Shown: positions 1 through 8,774 of the stretch, piece by piece
Layout of the letters: each line of letters opens with the position of its first letter
Numbering within the stretch: the first letter of the stretch is position 1
Source of the DNA: CAZMHL01 sp045605445
GTDB taxonomy: Bacteria > Bacillota > Clostridia > RGIG6154
Direction of reading: 5' to 3'
Length of the DNA: 64,000 nucleotides
Assembly (NCBI GenBank): GCA_045605445.1
Contig: JAZUPZ010000021.1
Coordinates: 38,666-102,665 of the forward strand
Program-made: the position numbers and the translations under genes
Notes under the pieces: generated by a model
What the model was told of the DNA's origin: nothing
Database searches by the model: none
What the model saw: the letters and a program-made list of their open reading frames with translations, nothing else

Positions 1-2
1 GT

Positions 3-290
3 GCAGACGGATTAGGCGGAGTTGAAATTCTTAATGCAATTTTAAAACTTTTTCCGCTTGATACTTATGCAGATCCCGTTTACCTTATGGCAAAAGTTCC
101 CGGTGATGATGTGGAAACTCCTATCTGGGACGAGTATAAAAAAGAAATATCTGAGTATTCAGATGCAGAAGTAAAATTTCTTGAAAGATTTGAGTTTTAC
201 GAAAGAGCAAAAGATGCCTACGCGGTACTGATTACAGGAGAATCGGCACTTTATGCAAACATTATTATAAAAAAAGGCGTAGTAAAATAA
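3..290 (+). CDS. fucU: L-fucose mutarotase (FucU/RbsD family), 5' truncated by window edge
   Basis: Interconverts alpha and beta anomers of L-fucose in the cytoplasm. The frame is open from the window start, so the N-terminus lies upstream; 95 residues are visible. Family signatures seen: an N-terminal ADGLGG segment followed by LFPLDTYAD, then VPGD, WDEY, ERFEFYERAK and a C-terminal TGESALYANIIIKKGV block, which matches FucU proteins more closely than RbsD. A palindromic terminator follows directly. An Fkp gene for GDP-fucose salvage lies about 10 kb downstream, so fucose use is a shared theme, although no fucose isomerase or kinase of the catabolic route is in the window. Confidence 0.85.
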   Translation, partial: ADGLGGVEILNAILKLFPLDTYADPVYLMAKVPGDDVETPIWDEYKKEISEYSDAEVKFLERFEFYERAKDAYAVLITGESALYANIIIKKGVVK

Positions 291-291
291 G

Positions 292-329
292 AATTATAAA
301 ACCGCAGAAATTTCTGCGGTTTTATAATT
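292..329. terminator. Palindromic terminator after fucU
   Basis: A perfect 38-bp inverted repeat centred at 310/311 with a GC-rich core (ACCGCAGAAA and its complement) and flanking A/T tracts, starting one base after the fucU stop. The T-rich stretch that follows makes it a good rho-independent terminator. Confidence 0.85.
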
Positions 330-349
330 ATCTTTTTCCATACTAAATA

Positions 350-378
350 TTGAAGATTTTTTCTGTATATGTTATAAT
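350..378 (+). promoter_or_regulatory. Sigma-A promoter for the ABM-polA operon
   Basis: TTGAAG at 350-355 and TATAAT at 373-378, separated by 17 bp. It would give a leader of about 230 nt before the ABM gene. Confidence 0.6.
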
Positions 379-600
379 TGACACATACAGAATTTTATTT
401 TATAAAATTTCCAAGAGCTAACGCTCTTTTGCGCTTTTGCGAGCACTGTGTCAATTGACGGCGTCGTAAAAATGCCCTTGCAAGCAAGCGTTTTACTCCT
501 GGTAAATGATTTTGCGGCATCTGAATCGTGCACGAATTCTATAATGAAACGTGTATTATGAATAGTCCACAGTTACTGGTGCTGAAAATCTCATAATTTA
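376..600 (+). other. Structured intergenic stretch with inverted repeats and a 29-codon open frame
   Basis: This stretch fills the 327-bp gap between fucU and the ABM gene. It looks more structured and more GC-rich than other spacers. Seen: an AT hairpin (391-409, 8-bp arms, 3-nt loop), an AAGAGC-TAAC-GCTCTT hairpin (413-428), an inverted repeat pairing 376-385 with 447-456 (AATTGACACA), and ATGCC/GGCAT arms at 472-478 and 517-521. A frame from ATG 472 to TGA 561 (29 codons, starting MPLQASVLLL) stays open back to about 406, with no convincing ribosome binding site. It could be a leader RNA, a dispersed repeat or a decayed gene; I do not recognise it. Confidence 0.3.
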
Positions 601-617
601 TATTAAGGAGAAAATTT

Positions 618-905
618 ATGTATACTATTTATGTAATTTTTAAATGTATTCCTGGTAAAAGGGAAGAATATATTGAAAAACTGAAATCAAAGGGAATAAT
701 TGATGAAGTAAGAAAAGAAGACGGCTGTATCAGATATGATTATTATTTTTCTGAAAAAGATGCCGATGAAATTCTTCTTATTGAAGCTTGGGAAAGCAAA
801 AAACATCAGGAAATTCACATTGAACAGCCTCACATGGCACGTCTTCGTGAAATCAAACCGGATTATGTAATTTCAACAAAGCTTGGTGAATTTGAATTAA
901 AATAA
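618..905 (+). CDS. Antibiotic biosynthesis monooxygenase (ABM) domain protein
   Basis: A 95-aa protein of the ferredoxin-like ABM/YgiN fold. The family includes quinol monooxygenases and stress proteins acting on small aromatic or quinone substrates; the substrate here cannot be read from sequence. Recognisable features are the N-terminal beta strand (YTIYVIFKC), a central GCIRYDYYFS strand, LIEAWESKKHQEIH and an HM motif near residues 72-73. Start ATG has AAGGAG at 605-610. It is followed by polA after 24 nt and probably shares its transcript. Confidence 0.75.
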   Translation: MYTIYVIFKCIPGKREEYIEKLKSKGIIDEVRKEDGCIRYDYYFSEKDADEILLIEAWESKKHQEIHIEQPHMARLREIKPDYVISTKLGEFELK

Positions 906-929
906 AACTATTTAACCGAAAGGATAATT

Positions 930-3494
930 ATGAAAAAATTATTGATTTTTGACGGTAACAGTATTTTAAACAGAGCTTTTTACGGAATAAGAGTTTTGTC
1001 AAACTCAAAGGGGCAGTATACAAATGGCGTATACGGCTTTCTTAACATATTCTTTAAATTTATTGAAGAGGAAAAGCCGGATTATCTTGCGGTTGCTTTT
1101 GACCTTAAGGCGAAGACTTTCAGACATAAAATGTATGACGGATATAAGGCTCAGAGGAAGGGAATGCCTCCTGAGCTTGCTGAGCAGATGCCTTATCTTA
1201 AAGAAATTTTAAGTGCTATGAATGTTTCCTGTCTTCAGCTGGAGGGTTTTGAAGCAGATGACATAATCGGTACGGTTTCAAAACAGTGTGATGACAACGA
1301 TATCAATTGTGTTATTGTTACAGGCGATAAGGATGATTTGCAGCTTGCTTCTGATAAAATAACTGTAAGACTTGTTGTGACCAGAGCCGGAACAACAACT
1401 ACAACAGACTATGATTATAAAGCAGTTCTTGAAAAGATGGGAGTTACTCCTGAGGAGTTCATTTCAGTTAAAGCACTTATGGGAGACACCTCTGATAATA
1501 TTCCGGGGGTTAAGGGGATTGGCGAAAAGTCTGCCTTTTCACTTATTCAGCAATACAAGACAATTGATAACCTTTATGAACATACCGATGAGTTAAAGGG
1601 TGCTCAGCAGACAAAAATTATTGATGGCAAAGATATGGCATATTTAAGCTATGGATTATCTAAAATAGACAGAAATGTTCCTGTATCCGAAAAAATTGAT
1701 GATATGTTGATAAAAGAATATAATAAACCTTTACTTTATGAAAAGCTTTCAGAACTCGAACTGAAAAGTATTATAACAAAGCTTGGTCTTGAAAATGAGA
1801 GCAAATTAGAAAAGGTGGATTTTGAATTTTGCGAAATCGCTTCTCCTTCTGTAATAGAGTCGATAATAACCGATAAAATATTTTACCTCCTCAATATCGG
1901 AAAAGGTATTGAATCTATTTGCATTTATTCTGACGGAAAGATATATCGTAAAGAATTTGTAACAGCCTTTGAGGTGATTGAATACATCGAGGTTTTCTCA
2001 AAAATCTTTGGAAATCCTGATATTAAAAAAGTGTCACATGATATAAAGAAGGACATTGTATTTCTTTCACAGAATTACGGTATAGAATATTCCGGTCAAA
2101 TTTTTGATACTAAAATTGCTGCATATATTCTTGAACCGTCACGAAATTCTTATGAAATTGGTGAGCTTGCAGAAGTTTATCTCAGAATCGGCGAACTTGA
2201 ATGCGATGAATGTTGCGGTATACTTGAAAGTCTGGAATGTAAACTTTCTGAAGCAATAAAAGAGAATGAACAGGAAGAACTTCTGTACGAAGTGGAGTTT
2301 CCTTTGGTTTATGTTCTTGCATGTATGGAAAAAGAGGGGTTCAGGGTAAATAAGGAAAGTCTGGCAGAATTTTCAGAGATGCTTAACAAAAGAATAAGCG
2401 TACTTGAAAACGAAATTTACGATTGTGCGGGAGAAGTTTTTAATATAAACTCACCTAAACAGCTTGGGGTGATTCTTTTTGAAAAATTAGGTTTGCCTGC
2501 AGTTAAGAAAACAAAAACAGGCTATTCAACCAATGCTGATGTTCTTGAAAAGCTTAAACATAAGCATATTATTATTTCATATATAATGGAATACAGGGTT
2601 CTTGCAAAGCTTAAGTCAACTTATGCAGACGGATTGTACAATGTTATAAACGAAAGCACCGGTAAGATAAATTCAAGCTTTAATCAGACAATCACAACAA
2701 CGGGAAGAATAAGTTCAACAGAACCTAACCTTCAGAACATTCCCGTTCGTCTTGAACTTGGAAGAGAAATAAGAAAAATGTTTGTTGCATCTGACGAGGA
2801 TCACATTCTTGTTGATGCTGATTATTCGCAGATTGAGCTTCGTGTGCTGGCTCATATTGCAGAAGATAAAACAATGAGTGAAGGTTTTGTTAACGGGATA
2901 GATGTTCATTCCAATACTGCTTCTCAGGTATTTGGAGTGCCTATTGAAATGGTAACATCGGATATGCGATCAAAAGCAAAAGCTGTAAATTTCGGAATAG
3001 TATACGGAATAGGCTCTTTCAGCTTGTCACAGGACATTCACGTAACCAAAAAACAAGCTGATGAATATATTCAAAGCTATTTTGATAAATATACCGGTAT
3101 AAAGACCTATCTTGACAACGTTGTTGAATTTGCCAGAGAAAACGGGTATGTAAAAACTCTCTTAAACAGAAGGCGTTATATTCCGGAAATAAAGGCATCA
3201 AACTTTAACCTGAGATCTTTTGGTGAAAGAGTTGCAATGAATGCACCTATACAGGGCTATGCGGCAGATATTATCAAAATTGCAATGGTAAAGGTATATA
3301 ATCGTCTTAAGGCAGAAAACCTTTTGTCGAAGCTTATTTTACAGGTACATGACGAGCTTATTGTTGATGCACTGAAGAGTGAAGAAGAACAGGTAAAAAA
3401 AATCTTAAAAGAAGAAATGGAAAATGCCGTAAAACTGAATGTGCCGTTGGTTGTAGAAATGAAAAGCGGTAACAGTTGGTATGAAACCAAATAA
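930..3494 (+). CDS. polA: DNA polymerase I
   Basis: Repair and Okazaki-fragment polymerase, 854 aa. Order of domains: 5'-3' exonuclease/flap nuclease (about 1-290, beginning LLIFDGNSILNRAFYG), 3'-5' exonuclease-like domain (about 310-480), family A polymerase (about 490-854). Polymerase motifs are intact: motif A DYSQIELR at 631-638, motif B from R680 (RSKAKAVNFG), motif C QVHDEL at 805-810. In the middle domain the Exo I acidic pair (DxE) is replaced by hydrophobic residues, so proofreading is probably lost, as is known for Bacillus and Thermus enzymes. SD GAAAGGA precedes ATG. The 3' end is followed after 13 nt by coaE. Confidence 0.97.
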   Translation: MKKLLIFDGNSILNRAFYGIRVLSNSKGQYTNGVYGFLNIFFKFIEEEKPDYLAVAFDLKAKTFRHKMYDGYKAQRKGMPPELAEQMPYLKEILSAMNVSCLQLEGFEADDIIGTVSKQCDDNDINCVIVTGDKDDLQLASDKITVRLVVTRAGTTTTTDYDYKAVLEKMGVTPEEFISVKALMGDTSDNIPGVKGIGEKSAFSLIQQYKTIDNLYEHTDELKGAQQTKIIDGKDMAYLSYGLSKIDRNVPVSEKIDDMLIKEYNKPLLYEKLSELELKSIITKLGLENESKLEKVDFEFCEIASPSVIESIITDKIFYLLNIGKGIESICIYSDGKIYRKEFVTAFEVIEYIEVFSKIFGNPDIKKVSHDIKKDIVFLSQNYGIEYSGQIFDTKIAAYILEPSRNSYEIGELAEVYLRIGELECDECCGILESLECKLSEAIKENEQEELLYEVEFPLVYVLACMEKEGFRVNKESLAEFSEMLNKRISVLENEIYDCAGEVFNINSPKQLGVILFEKLGLPAVKKTKTGYSTNADVLEKLKHKHIIISYIMEYRVLAKLKSTYADGLYNVINESTGKINSSFNQTITTTGRISSTEPNLQNIPVRLELGREIRKMFVASDEDHILVDADYSQIELRVLAHIAEDKTMSEGFVNGIDVHSNTASQVFGVPIEMVTSDMRSKAKAVNFGIVYGIGSFSLSQDIHVTKKQADEYIQSYFDKYTGIKTYLDNVVEFARENGYVKTLLNRRRYIPEIKASNFNLRSFGERVAMNAPIQGYAADIIKIAMVKVYNRLKAENLLSKLILQVHDELIVDALKSEEEQVKKILKEEMENAVKLNVPLVVEMKSGNSWYETK

Positions 3495-3507
3495 AAGAAG
3501 GATTTAT

Positions 3508-4062
3508 ATGATTATAGGAATAACAGGGCAGAGCGGATGCGGTAAAACAACAGTTTCCGATTTGCTGAAAAATAACGGATATTTTATAATTGACTGCGAT
3601 GAAATTGCCCATGACCTTATGGAAAATGATAAAAATATGCTCAGAGAAATAGAAAATGAATTCGGCAGTGAATATTTTCTCTACGGAAAGCTTGAAAGAA
3701 AAAAGCTTGGCACTTTGGTGTTCAACAATCCGGAAAAGCTAAAAATGCTGAATTCAATTACTCACAGATATATTTTAAAAAAAGTTAATTCTCTTATCGA
3801 GGGAAAAAATAAAGCTGTTATTGATGCTCCCTTACTTATAGAATCCGGACTTGATAAAATTTGCGATAAATGTATTTTTGTTTCATGTCCCTTTGAAGTG
3901 CGTTTAAACAGAATAATGAAAAGAGATAAAATTTCAAGGAAATATGCGCTATCAAGGCTTAATTCCCAGAAAAATGATGAATTTTACAAAAATAAATGTA
4001 ACATTACCGTTGTCAATGACGGCAAAGCGGATATAGCTTATCAACTTAAGGAGTTTATTTAA
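3508..4062 (+). CDS. coaE: Dephospho-CoA kinase
   Basis: Last step of coenzyme A synthesis: ATP-dependent phosphorylation of the 3'-OH of dephospho-CoA. 184 aa, close to but slightly shorter than typical CoaE. P-loop GQSGCGKT at residues 7-14, then an IDCDEIAHD segment and VIDAPLLIESG, which match the CoA-binding region and lid of the family. An upstream in-frame ATG at 3481 lies inside polA; I chose ATG 3508 because AGAAGGA sits just before it and the P-loop then starts at the usual distance. Its TAA stop abuts the next gene's TTG start. Confidence 0.93.
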   Translation: MIIGITGQSGCGKTTVSDLLKNNGYFIIDCDEIAHDLMENDKNMLREIENEFGSEYFLYGKLERKKLGTLVFNNPEKLKMLNSITHRYILKKVNSLIEGKNKAVIDAPLLIESGLDKICDKCIFVSCPFEVRLNRIMKRDKISRKYALSRLNSQKNDEFYKNKCNITVVNDGKADIAYQLKEFI

Positions 4063-4599
4063 TTGAAAAAATTTTTAATTTTTTTGCTTATAATTTTAAT
4101 ACTTGGTTATGGGGCACACAGGTATCTTAAATATATTTTTCCGTTGGAATACAGCGAAATTATTGAACAGTGTGCAACAAACAACAATCTCGAAAAAAGT
4201 CTTATATATGCTGTGATAAAAGCGGAAAGCAATTTTAAAAGTGATGCAACCTCGCATAAAAATGCCGTCGGGCTTATGCAGATAACCAAAGAAACAGGGG
4301 AATGGTCTGCCGAAAAAACGGGAATAAAAGACTATGAGCACAGAATGTTGGTGAATCCGGAAATCAATATAAAAATAGGAACGTGGTATTTAAGTTATCT
4401 TATTTCTGAACTCAATAACGAAGATTACGCAGTTATGGCATATAATGCAGGGATAAATAACGTAAAAAAATGGGTTAATAACGGAACTATAAACATAAAC
4501 AACGAAACATATACCGATATTCCCTTTGGAGAAACAAAAAAATATATTTTTAAAGTGAAAATATATAAAAGAATATACGAAATTCTTTATCAGATTTGA
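4063..4599 (+). CDS. Membrane-anchored lytic transglycosylase (SLT, GH23-like)
   Basis: Cleaves the MurNAc-GlcNAc bond of peptidoglycan with 1,6-anhydro product formation. 178 aa with one N-terminal membrane segment (about 4-20), then the SLT fold. Catalytic Glu is E55 in VIKAESNF; the following GLMQI, NPEINIKIGTWYL and AVMAYNAG blocks are the standard SLT motifs. Start is TTG directly after the coaE TAA with no spacer, suggesting translational coupling. Small SLT proteins next to coaE-polA are common in Clostridia. Target wall region and timing are unknown. Confidence 0.9.
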   Translation: MKKFLIFLLIILILGYGAHRYLKYIFPLEYSEIIEQCATNNNLEKSLIYAVIKAESNFKSDATSHKNAVGLMQITKETGEWSAEKTGIKDYEHRMLVNPEINIKIGTWYLSYLISELNNEDYAVMAYNAGINNVKKWVNNGTININNETYTDIPFGETKKYIFKVKIYKRIYEILYQI

Positions 4600-4624
4600 C
4601 CTTTTATCGTTTTCGTGTTATTAT
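4596..4624 (+). promoter_or_regulatory. Sigma-A promoter for deoR operon
   Basis: TTGACC at 4596-4601, whose TGA is the stop codon of the transglycosylase, then 17 bp and TATTAT at 4619-4624. Confidence 0.6.
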
Positions 4625-4651
4625 GAAACAAATGTTTGTTAAATATTAACA
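4625..4651 (+). promoter_or_regulatory. Candidate DeoR auto-operator
   Basis: AT-rich nested inverted repeats just downstream of the -10 box: AACAAA-TG-TTTGTT, then TTAA-ATA-TTAA, with an outer ATTATG/CATAAT pair. The location over the transcription start fits autoregulation by the DeoR protein encoded next. Inference from position and symmetry only. Confidence 0.35.
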
Positions 4652-4666
4652 TAATCGGGGTGTGAA

Positions 4667-5428
4667 ATGAACAAAGAGAGAAGAATGGAAATAAATACAT
4701 ATATCCAGACAAAAGGCGAAATCAGGTTTGATGAACTTTTGCCTATTTTTCCAAACGTTTCAGCAATGACTCTCAGAAGAGATCTTGCATATCTTGAAGC
4801 CGAACATAAAATTATAAGAACCAGAGGAGGAGCAAAATCTCTTTCTTTTGTTTCTGAAAATCTTAAGGAAGAAAAATTTCTGAAGAGTACGCTGGTACAC
4901 ATAGAAGAAAAAAATATTATTGCAAGAAAAGCGGTAAAGCTTATAAGGCCGGGAAGATCTGTTTTTCTTGATGCCGGGTCTACAATTCTTTGCCTTTCAA
5001 AGATGATACCTGATGAAAGATACTATATATTTACTTCTGCACCCAACGTGGCTATGGAGGTTCTGTATTCAACTTCGTCAGCTGTTAATCTTACAGGTGG
5101 AGAGCTTAACAGAGACAATCTTGCAGTTGCCGGTGCCGGCGCGGTAGATTTTATGAAAAACGTTAATATAGATATAGCTTTTATGTCTGTTCCTGGATTT
5201 TCGGAAAATAACGGTTTTTCCTGTGCAGATATAAATGACAGTCAGCTTAAAAAAGCTATTATTGAAAAAGCAGAAAAAGTTGTTATGCTTATGGACAGTT
5301 CCAAAATAGGAATAAATATGCCCTATACATATGCAAGGCTGTCTGATATAGATATTATAGTCGGTGACGGAAATCTGCCCGACAGTTTTCTTGATGAAGC
5401 TTATAATAACAATGTGGAGGTGCTGTAA
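4667..5428 (+). CDS. DeoR/GlpR-family transcriptional regulator
   Basis: Sugar-responsive repressor, 253 aa. N-terminal winged HTH (about 1-58) with the family hallmark MTLRRDL and RTRGGA; C-terminal sensor domain (about 75-250) with the DAGST phosphosugar-binding motif, MLMDSSK and the late IDIIVGD segment. Family members usually bind a phosphorylated sugar intermediate. Its stop overlaps the start of the rhamnosidase-like gene by one base (TAATG), so it most likely controls that gene and perhaps the M18 peptidase gene behind it. The effector is not known. Confidence 0.9.
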   Translation: MNKERRMEINTYIQTKGEIRFDELLPIFPNVSAMTLRRDLAYLEAEHKIIRTRGGAKSLSFVSENLKEEKFLKSTLVHIEEKNIIARKAVKLIRPGRSVFLDAGSTILCLSKMIPDERYYIFTSAPNVAMEVLYSTSSAVNLTGGELNRDNLAVAGAGAVDFMKNVNIDIAFMSVPGFSENNGFSCADINDSQLKKAIIEKAEKVVMLMDSSKIGINMPYTYARLSDIDIIVGDGNLPDSFLDEAYNNNVEVL

Positions 5429-7329
5429 TGTTGTATAACAATATAAATTATGATAAAAATTCGAAAGTAATCTGGTATCCGGACAGAGGTATAAAAGCAT
5501 ATGTTTGTTTCAGAAAAGAATTTGAACTTGAAAATGAAGTTAAAAATGCGGAAATCAAAACTTTTGCAAATTCAAAATATGTATTGTATATAAACGGAGC
5601 TTTTGTTAAAAGAGGTATATATCCTGCTGATGAGGTACTGCAGCAGTATGATAAGATTCAGATAGGAGAATTTCTTAAGCAGGGAAAAAACGTAATCAGT
5701 TTTCTTTGTGCACCTTCAGTAAGCGGATATTCAATGCTTTTTGCTGAGGTTTCCGTCGAACTTAAGACGGGGGAACAAGTTTTCTTTTCTGCAGATAAAA
5801 CCTTTAAATCAAATATCTGTAAGGCTTATGCAAACGGTGATCTGCTTAATGCCTGCGACTATGGAGAGATTTTTGATAACAGAGAATATGATACGTCCTG
5901 GCTTTTTGAAAATTTTGACGACAGTAATTGGTTTGAATGCAGCGAAAGAATGCTGTATTCAACTTCTGTTCTTAACATTGCAGAAAGAGAAATTAAAATT
6001 AAAGAAACTACAAGTAAGGCAAGAGCAATTATTTCTGCAGGTTCGGGTGTTGAATGCGCTTCAGAATTGAATTTGCTCAGACAGGTTAAAAAGGAAATAG
6101 AAACAGTAAAAGCGGGAACTCTTTATGTAATAGGCACAGACTGTGAAATAAAACCCCTTGACAAAGGATATTTCAGCTATATTCTGATTGATGTTGAGAA
6201 AGAGGTGACGGGGCTTATTAAACTTGACGTGTCCGGGTATAACTCTGATATTGTCGATGTGTGCTTTGCAAAAGAACTTAAAGATGGAGTTCCGGTAGTT
6301 AATAATGTTGCCAGATTTATTCTTGAAGATGAGGGGAATCTGCTTGAAACAAGATTTACGGAGTTTTCTTTCAGATATCTGTTTCTGATTTTCAGAAATT
6401 GTGTAAGGACAAATAAAGTGAACGATGTTTCTGTTATTCTCAGAGAACCCGATGTTAAAATAAAAAGTGAATTTACCGAAACAGAAGAAGATAAGTTAAC
6501 AGTAAAAAGGCTTATGAACTGTGTTACCGACTATGTGTATAATCCGGGTAAAATGCAGGATTTTCAGAGCGGTATAAGAATAGCCAATGCCGTATACTCC
6601 TGTGCCGGAAACACAAATTACCTTGAACAATTATTGGTTACGTTTTTAAATGTTCAAAATGCAGAAGGGCTTATTCCTGAGTATGCACCCTCTCAGAAAA
6701 GAAGCTACAATGCAGAGGATACTCTTGATTTTATCAGCGCTGTTTACGGTTATTACCTGGCAAGCAAGGATAAAATGTTTCTTTTGAAAGTTTATAACAA
6801 ATTGTTGTTTGCTTTCAATTGGTTCCTTGCTTATGAAAATGAAAAATGTATTCTTGAAAACGTTAAATATAACGATGAGCATATGTTTGACCTTATGCTT
6901 AATCTTAAGTATCTTAGAGCTATTAAGGCTTTACGTGAAATTGCAAGTGTTCTTTCTGAAAAAGAAACATATATTATGATTTCAAGAAAAGCGGTTAAAT
7001 TAAAAAAGAACATTTTTCGAAAGTTTTACAATAAGGAGAATAGTTGTTTTGTTCGATATATTGATGAACAGGCAAGTGAATATATTTCCAAAAACGTAAA
7101 TGCAGTTGCTCTTTCTGTGCTGTATGATAAAAAGAACAAGAATGCAGTTAAGGTTATAAACAGAGTGTTTGGAAATGAAAATGATGCTGAAATGCACACG
7201 TTATCTTCTTATTATCTTGATGAGTTTATCAATGCATTAAAAGTTCAAAAACAGGAAACAATTATTGAAAATGAACTTAAAAACAGAGATGACTATATTG
7301 CAAACTGCAGCATAATATGCAATAAGTAA
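5428..7329 (+). CDS. Alpha-L-rhamnosidase-like (GH78-related) protein, catalytic motif degenerate
   Basis: 633 aa, cytoplasmic (no signal peptide). The N-terminal half has the beta-sandwich pattern of alpha-L-rhamnosidases (KYVLYINGAFVKRG, DEVLQQYDKI, DDSNWFEC); the C-terminal half from about 350 resembles their (alpha/alpha)6 barrel. It is shorter than typical GH78 enzymes (800-1000 aa), and the usual DCPxRE...GWxGD catalytic stretch is represented only by KMQDFQSGIRIANA, without the expected Glu and Trp. It may therefore be inactive, a binding or regulatory protein, or have changed chemistry. Co-transcribed with deoR. Family placement is by pattern; function uncertain. Confidence 0.6.
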   Translation: MLYNNINYDKNSKVIWYPDRGIKAYVCFRKEFELENEVKNAEIKTFANSKYVLYINGAFVKRGIYPADEVLQQYDKIQIGEFLKQGKNVISFLCAPSVSGYSMLFAEVSVELKTGEQVFFSADKTFKSNICKAYANGDLLNACDYGEIFDNREYDTSWLFENFDDSNWFECSERMLYSTSVLNIAEREIKIKETTSKARAIISAGSGVECASELNLLRQVKKEIETVKAGTLYVIGTDCEIKPLDKGYFSYILIDVEKEVTGLIKLDVSGYNSDIVDVCFAKELKDGVPVVNNVARFILEDEGNLLETRFTEFSFRYLFLIFRNCVRTNKVNDVSVILREPDVKIKSEFTETEEDKLTVKRLMNCVTDYVYNPGKMQDFQSGIRIANAVYSCAGNTNYLEQLLVTFLNVQNAEGLIPEYAPSQKRSYNAEDTLDFISAVYGYYLASKDKMFLLKVYNKLLFAFNWFLAYENEKCILENVKYNDEHMFDLMLNLKYLRAIKALREIASVLSEKETYIMISRKAVKLKKNIFRKFYNKENSCFVRYIDEQASEYISKNVNAVALSVLYDKKNKNAVKVINRVFGNENDAEMHTLSSYYLDEFINALKVQKQETIIENELKNRDDYIANCSIICNK

Positions 7330-7342
7330 AGGAGAAGTGAAA

Positions 7343-8755
7343 ATGGAAAAAACTCATATGCAAAAAAAGGCGGAGGAGTTATTATATAATAATGAAAACG
7401 GTCTTGAAAAAATAAAAAAATCAGATTTGAAAAGGATAAATGAATTCAATGAAGGCTATAAAAACTTTTTATCTTCCTGTAAAACAGAAAGAGAGTGTGT
7501 ATCTTTTCTTGAAGAAAGGGCTGTTAAGGCAGGCTTCGAAAAGCTTGAAAACAAAGAAAAACTCAATCCCGGAGATAAGATTTATGTAATCAACAGAGAT
7601 AAATCCATAATGCTTTGTGTTATTGGAAAAAATAACATTGGTGATGGTGCAAATATGGTTGCCGCACATATAGATTCTCCAAGATTAGACTTAAAACCAA
7701 ATCCTTTGTTTGAAATGGAAAATATTTCTTACTTCAAAACACACTATTACGGCGGTATAAAAAAATATCAGTGGCTTACCATGCCTCTTTCTATTCACGG
7801 AGTTGTTGTAAAAAACAATGGAGAAAAAGTAAATATTACAATAGGTGAAGAGGAAGGAGACCCGGTTTTTTGTGTTACAGATCTTTTGCCGCATCTTGCT
7901 CAGTCTCAAATGACTCAGACCGCAAGCAAATTGATAGACGGGGAAAAATTAAACGTTATTCTTGGCACGATGCCTGTTGATGACGAAAAGATAAAAGATA
8001 AAGTAAAGCTTTATACTATGTTACTTCTCAATGAAAAATACGGTATTACCGAAAAGGATTTTATTACTGCAGATATTGAGGTTGTTCCTGCATATAAAGC
8101 AAAGGATGTGGGTTTTGACAGAAGTATGGTTGGTTCATACGGGCAGGATGACAGAGTTTGCGCATATACTGCTTTTGAAGGTATTCTTGAGGTTGAGAAA
8201 CCGGAAAAAACTGCAATCTGCTATCTGGTTGATAAAGAAGAAATAGGAAGCTGTGATTCTACCGGTATGAAGTCAAGATATTTTGAGGATATCCTTGCTG
8301 AAATATGCAGTAAAACCAATAAAGAATATACAGATTTACAGTTAAGAAAGGCGCTTGCTAACACAATGTGTCTTTCGGCGGACGTAACAGCAGCATTTGA
8401 CCCTAATTTCCCGGAGGTTTGCGAAAGAAATAATTCTGCTTATCTTAATAGAGGTATTGCTCTTATGAAGTATTCTGGAGCAAGAGGAAAGAGTGGAACA
8501 AATGAGGCGACAGCTGAATTTACAAGAAAAGTAATTGATGTTTTTGATAAAAATGGTGTAAACTGGCAGACCGGCGAACTTGGAAAAGTGGACGAGGGAG
8601 GCGGAGGAACTGTAGCGCAGTATCTCGCAGTATTGAATATTCATGTGATAGATTGCGGAGTTCCGCTTCTTTCAATGCATTCGCCTTTTGAAATAGCATC
8701 AAAATATGATGTTTATATGGCGTATAAAGGATATAATGCTTTTTATATGGCATAA
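7343..8755 (+). CDS. M18 family aspartyl aminopeptidase
   Basis: Zinc-dependent cytoplasmic aminopeptidase, 470 aa, in line with bacterial M18 enzymes. Metal and catalytic motifs seen: AAHIDSPRLDLKP with H109 and D111, GQDDRVCAYTAF, DKEEIGS, SADVTAAFDPNFP and the late LLSMHSPFEIAS. Family members remove N-terminal acidic or other residues from peptides. A GTG at 7337 is possible, but ATG 7343 is better spaced from AAAGGAG (7328-7334). It lies 13 nt after the rhamnosidase-like gene and is likely co-transcribed. Confidence 0.92.
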   Translation: MEKTHMQKKAEELLYNNENGLEKIKKSDLKRINEFNEGYKNFLSSCKTERECVSFLEERAVKAGFEKLENKEKLNPGDKIYVINRDKSIMLCVIGKNNIGDGANMVAAHIDSPRLDLKPNPLFEMENISYFKTHYYGGIKKYQWLTMPLSIHGVVVKNNGEKVNITIGEEEGDPVFCVTDLLPHLAQSQMTQTASKLIDGEKLNVILGTMPVDDEKIKDKVKLYTMLLLNEKYGITEKDFITADIEVVPAYKAKDVGFDRSMVGSYGQDDRVCAYTAFEGILEVEKPEKTAICYLVDKEEIGSCDSTGMKSRYFEDILAEICSKTNKEYTDLQLRKALANTMCLSADVTAAFDPNFPEVCERNNSAYLNRGIALMKYSGARGKSGTNEATAEFTRKVIDVFDKNGVNWQTGELGKVDEGGGGTVAQYLAVLNIHVIDCGVPLLSMHSPFEIASKYDVYMAYKGYNAFYMA

Positions 8756-8774
8756 GTATTGACGGAGGTTATAC

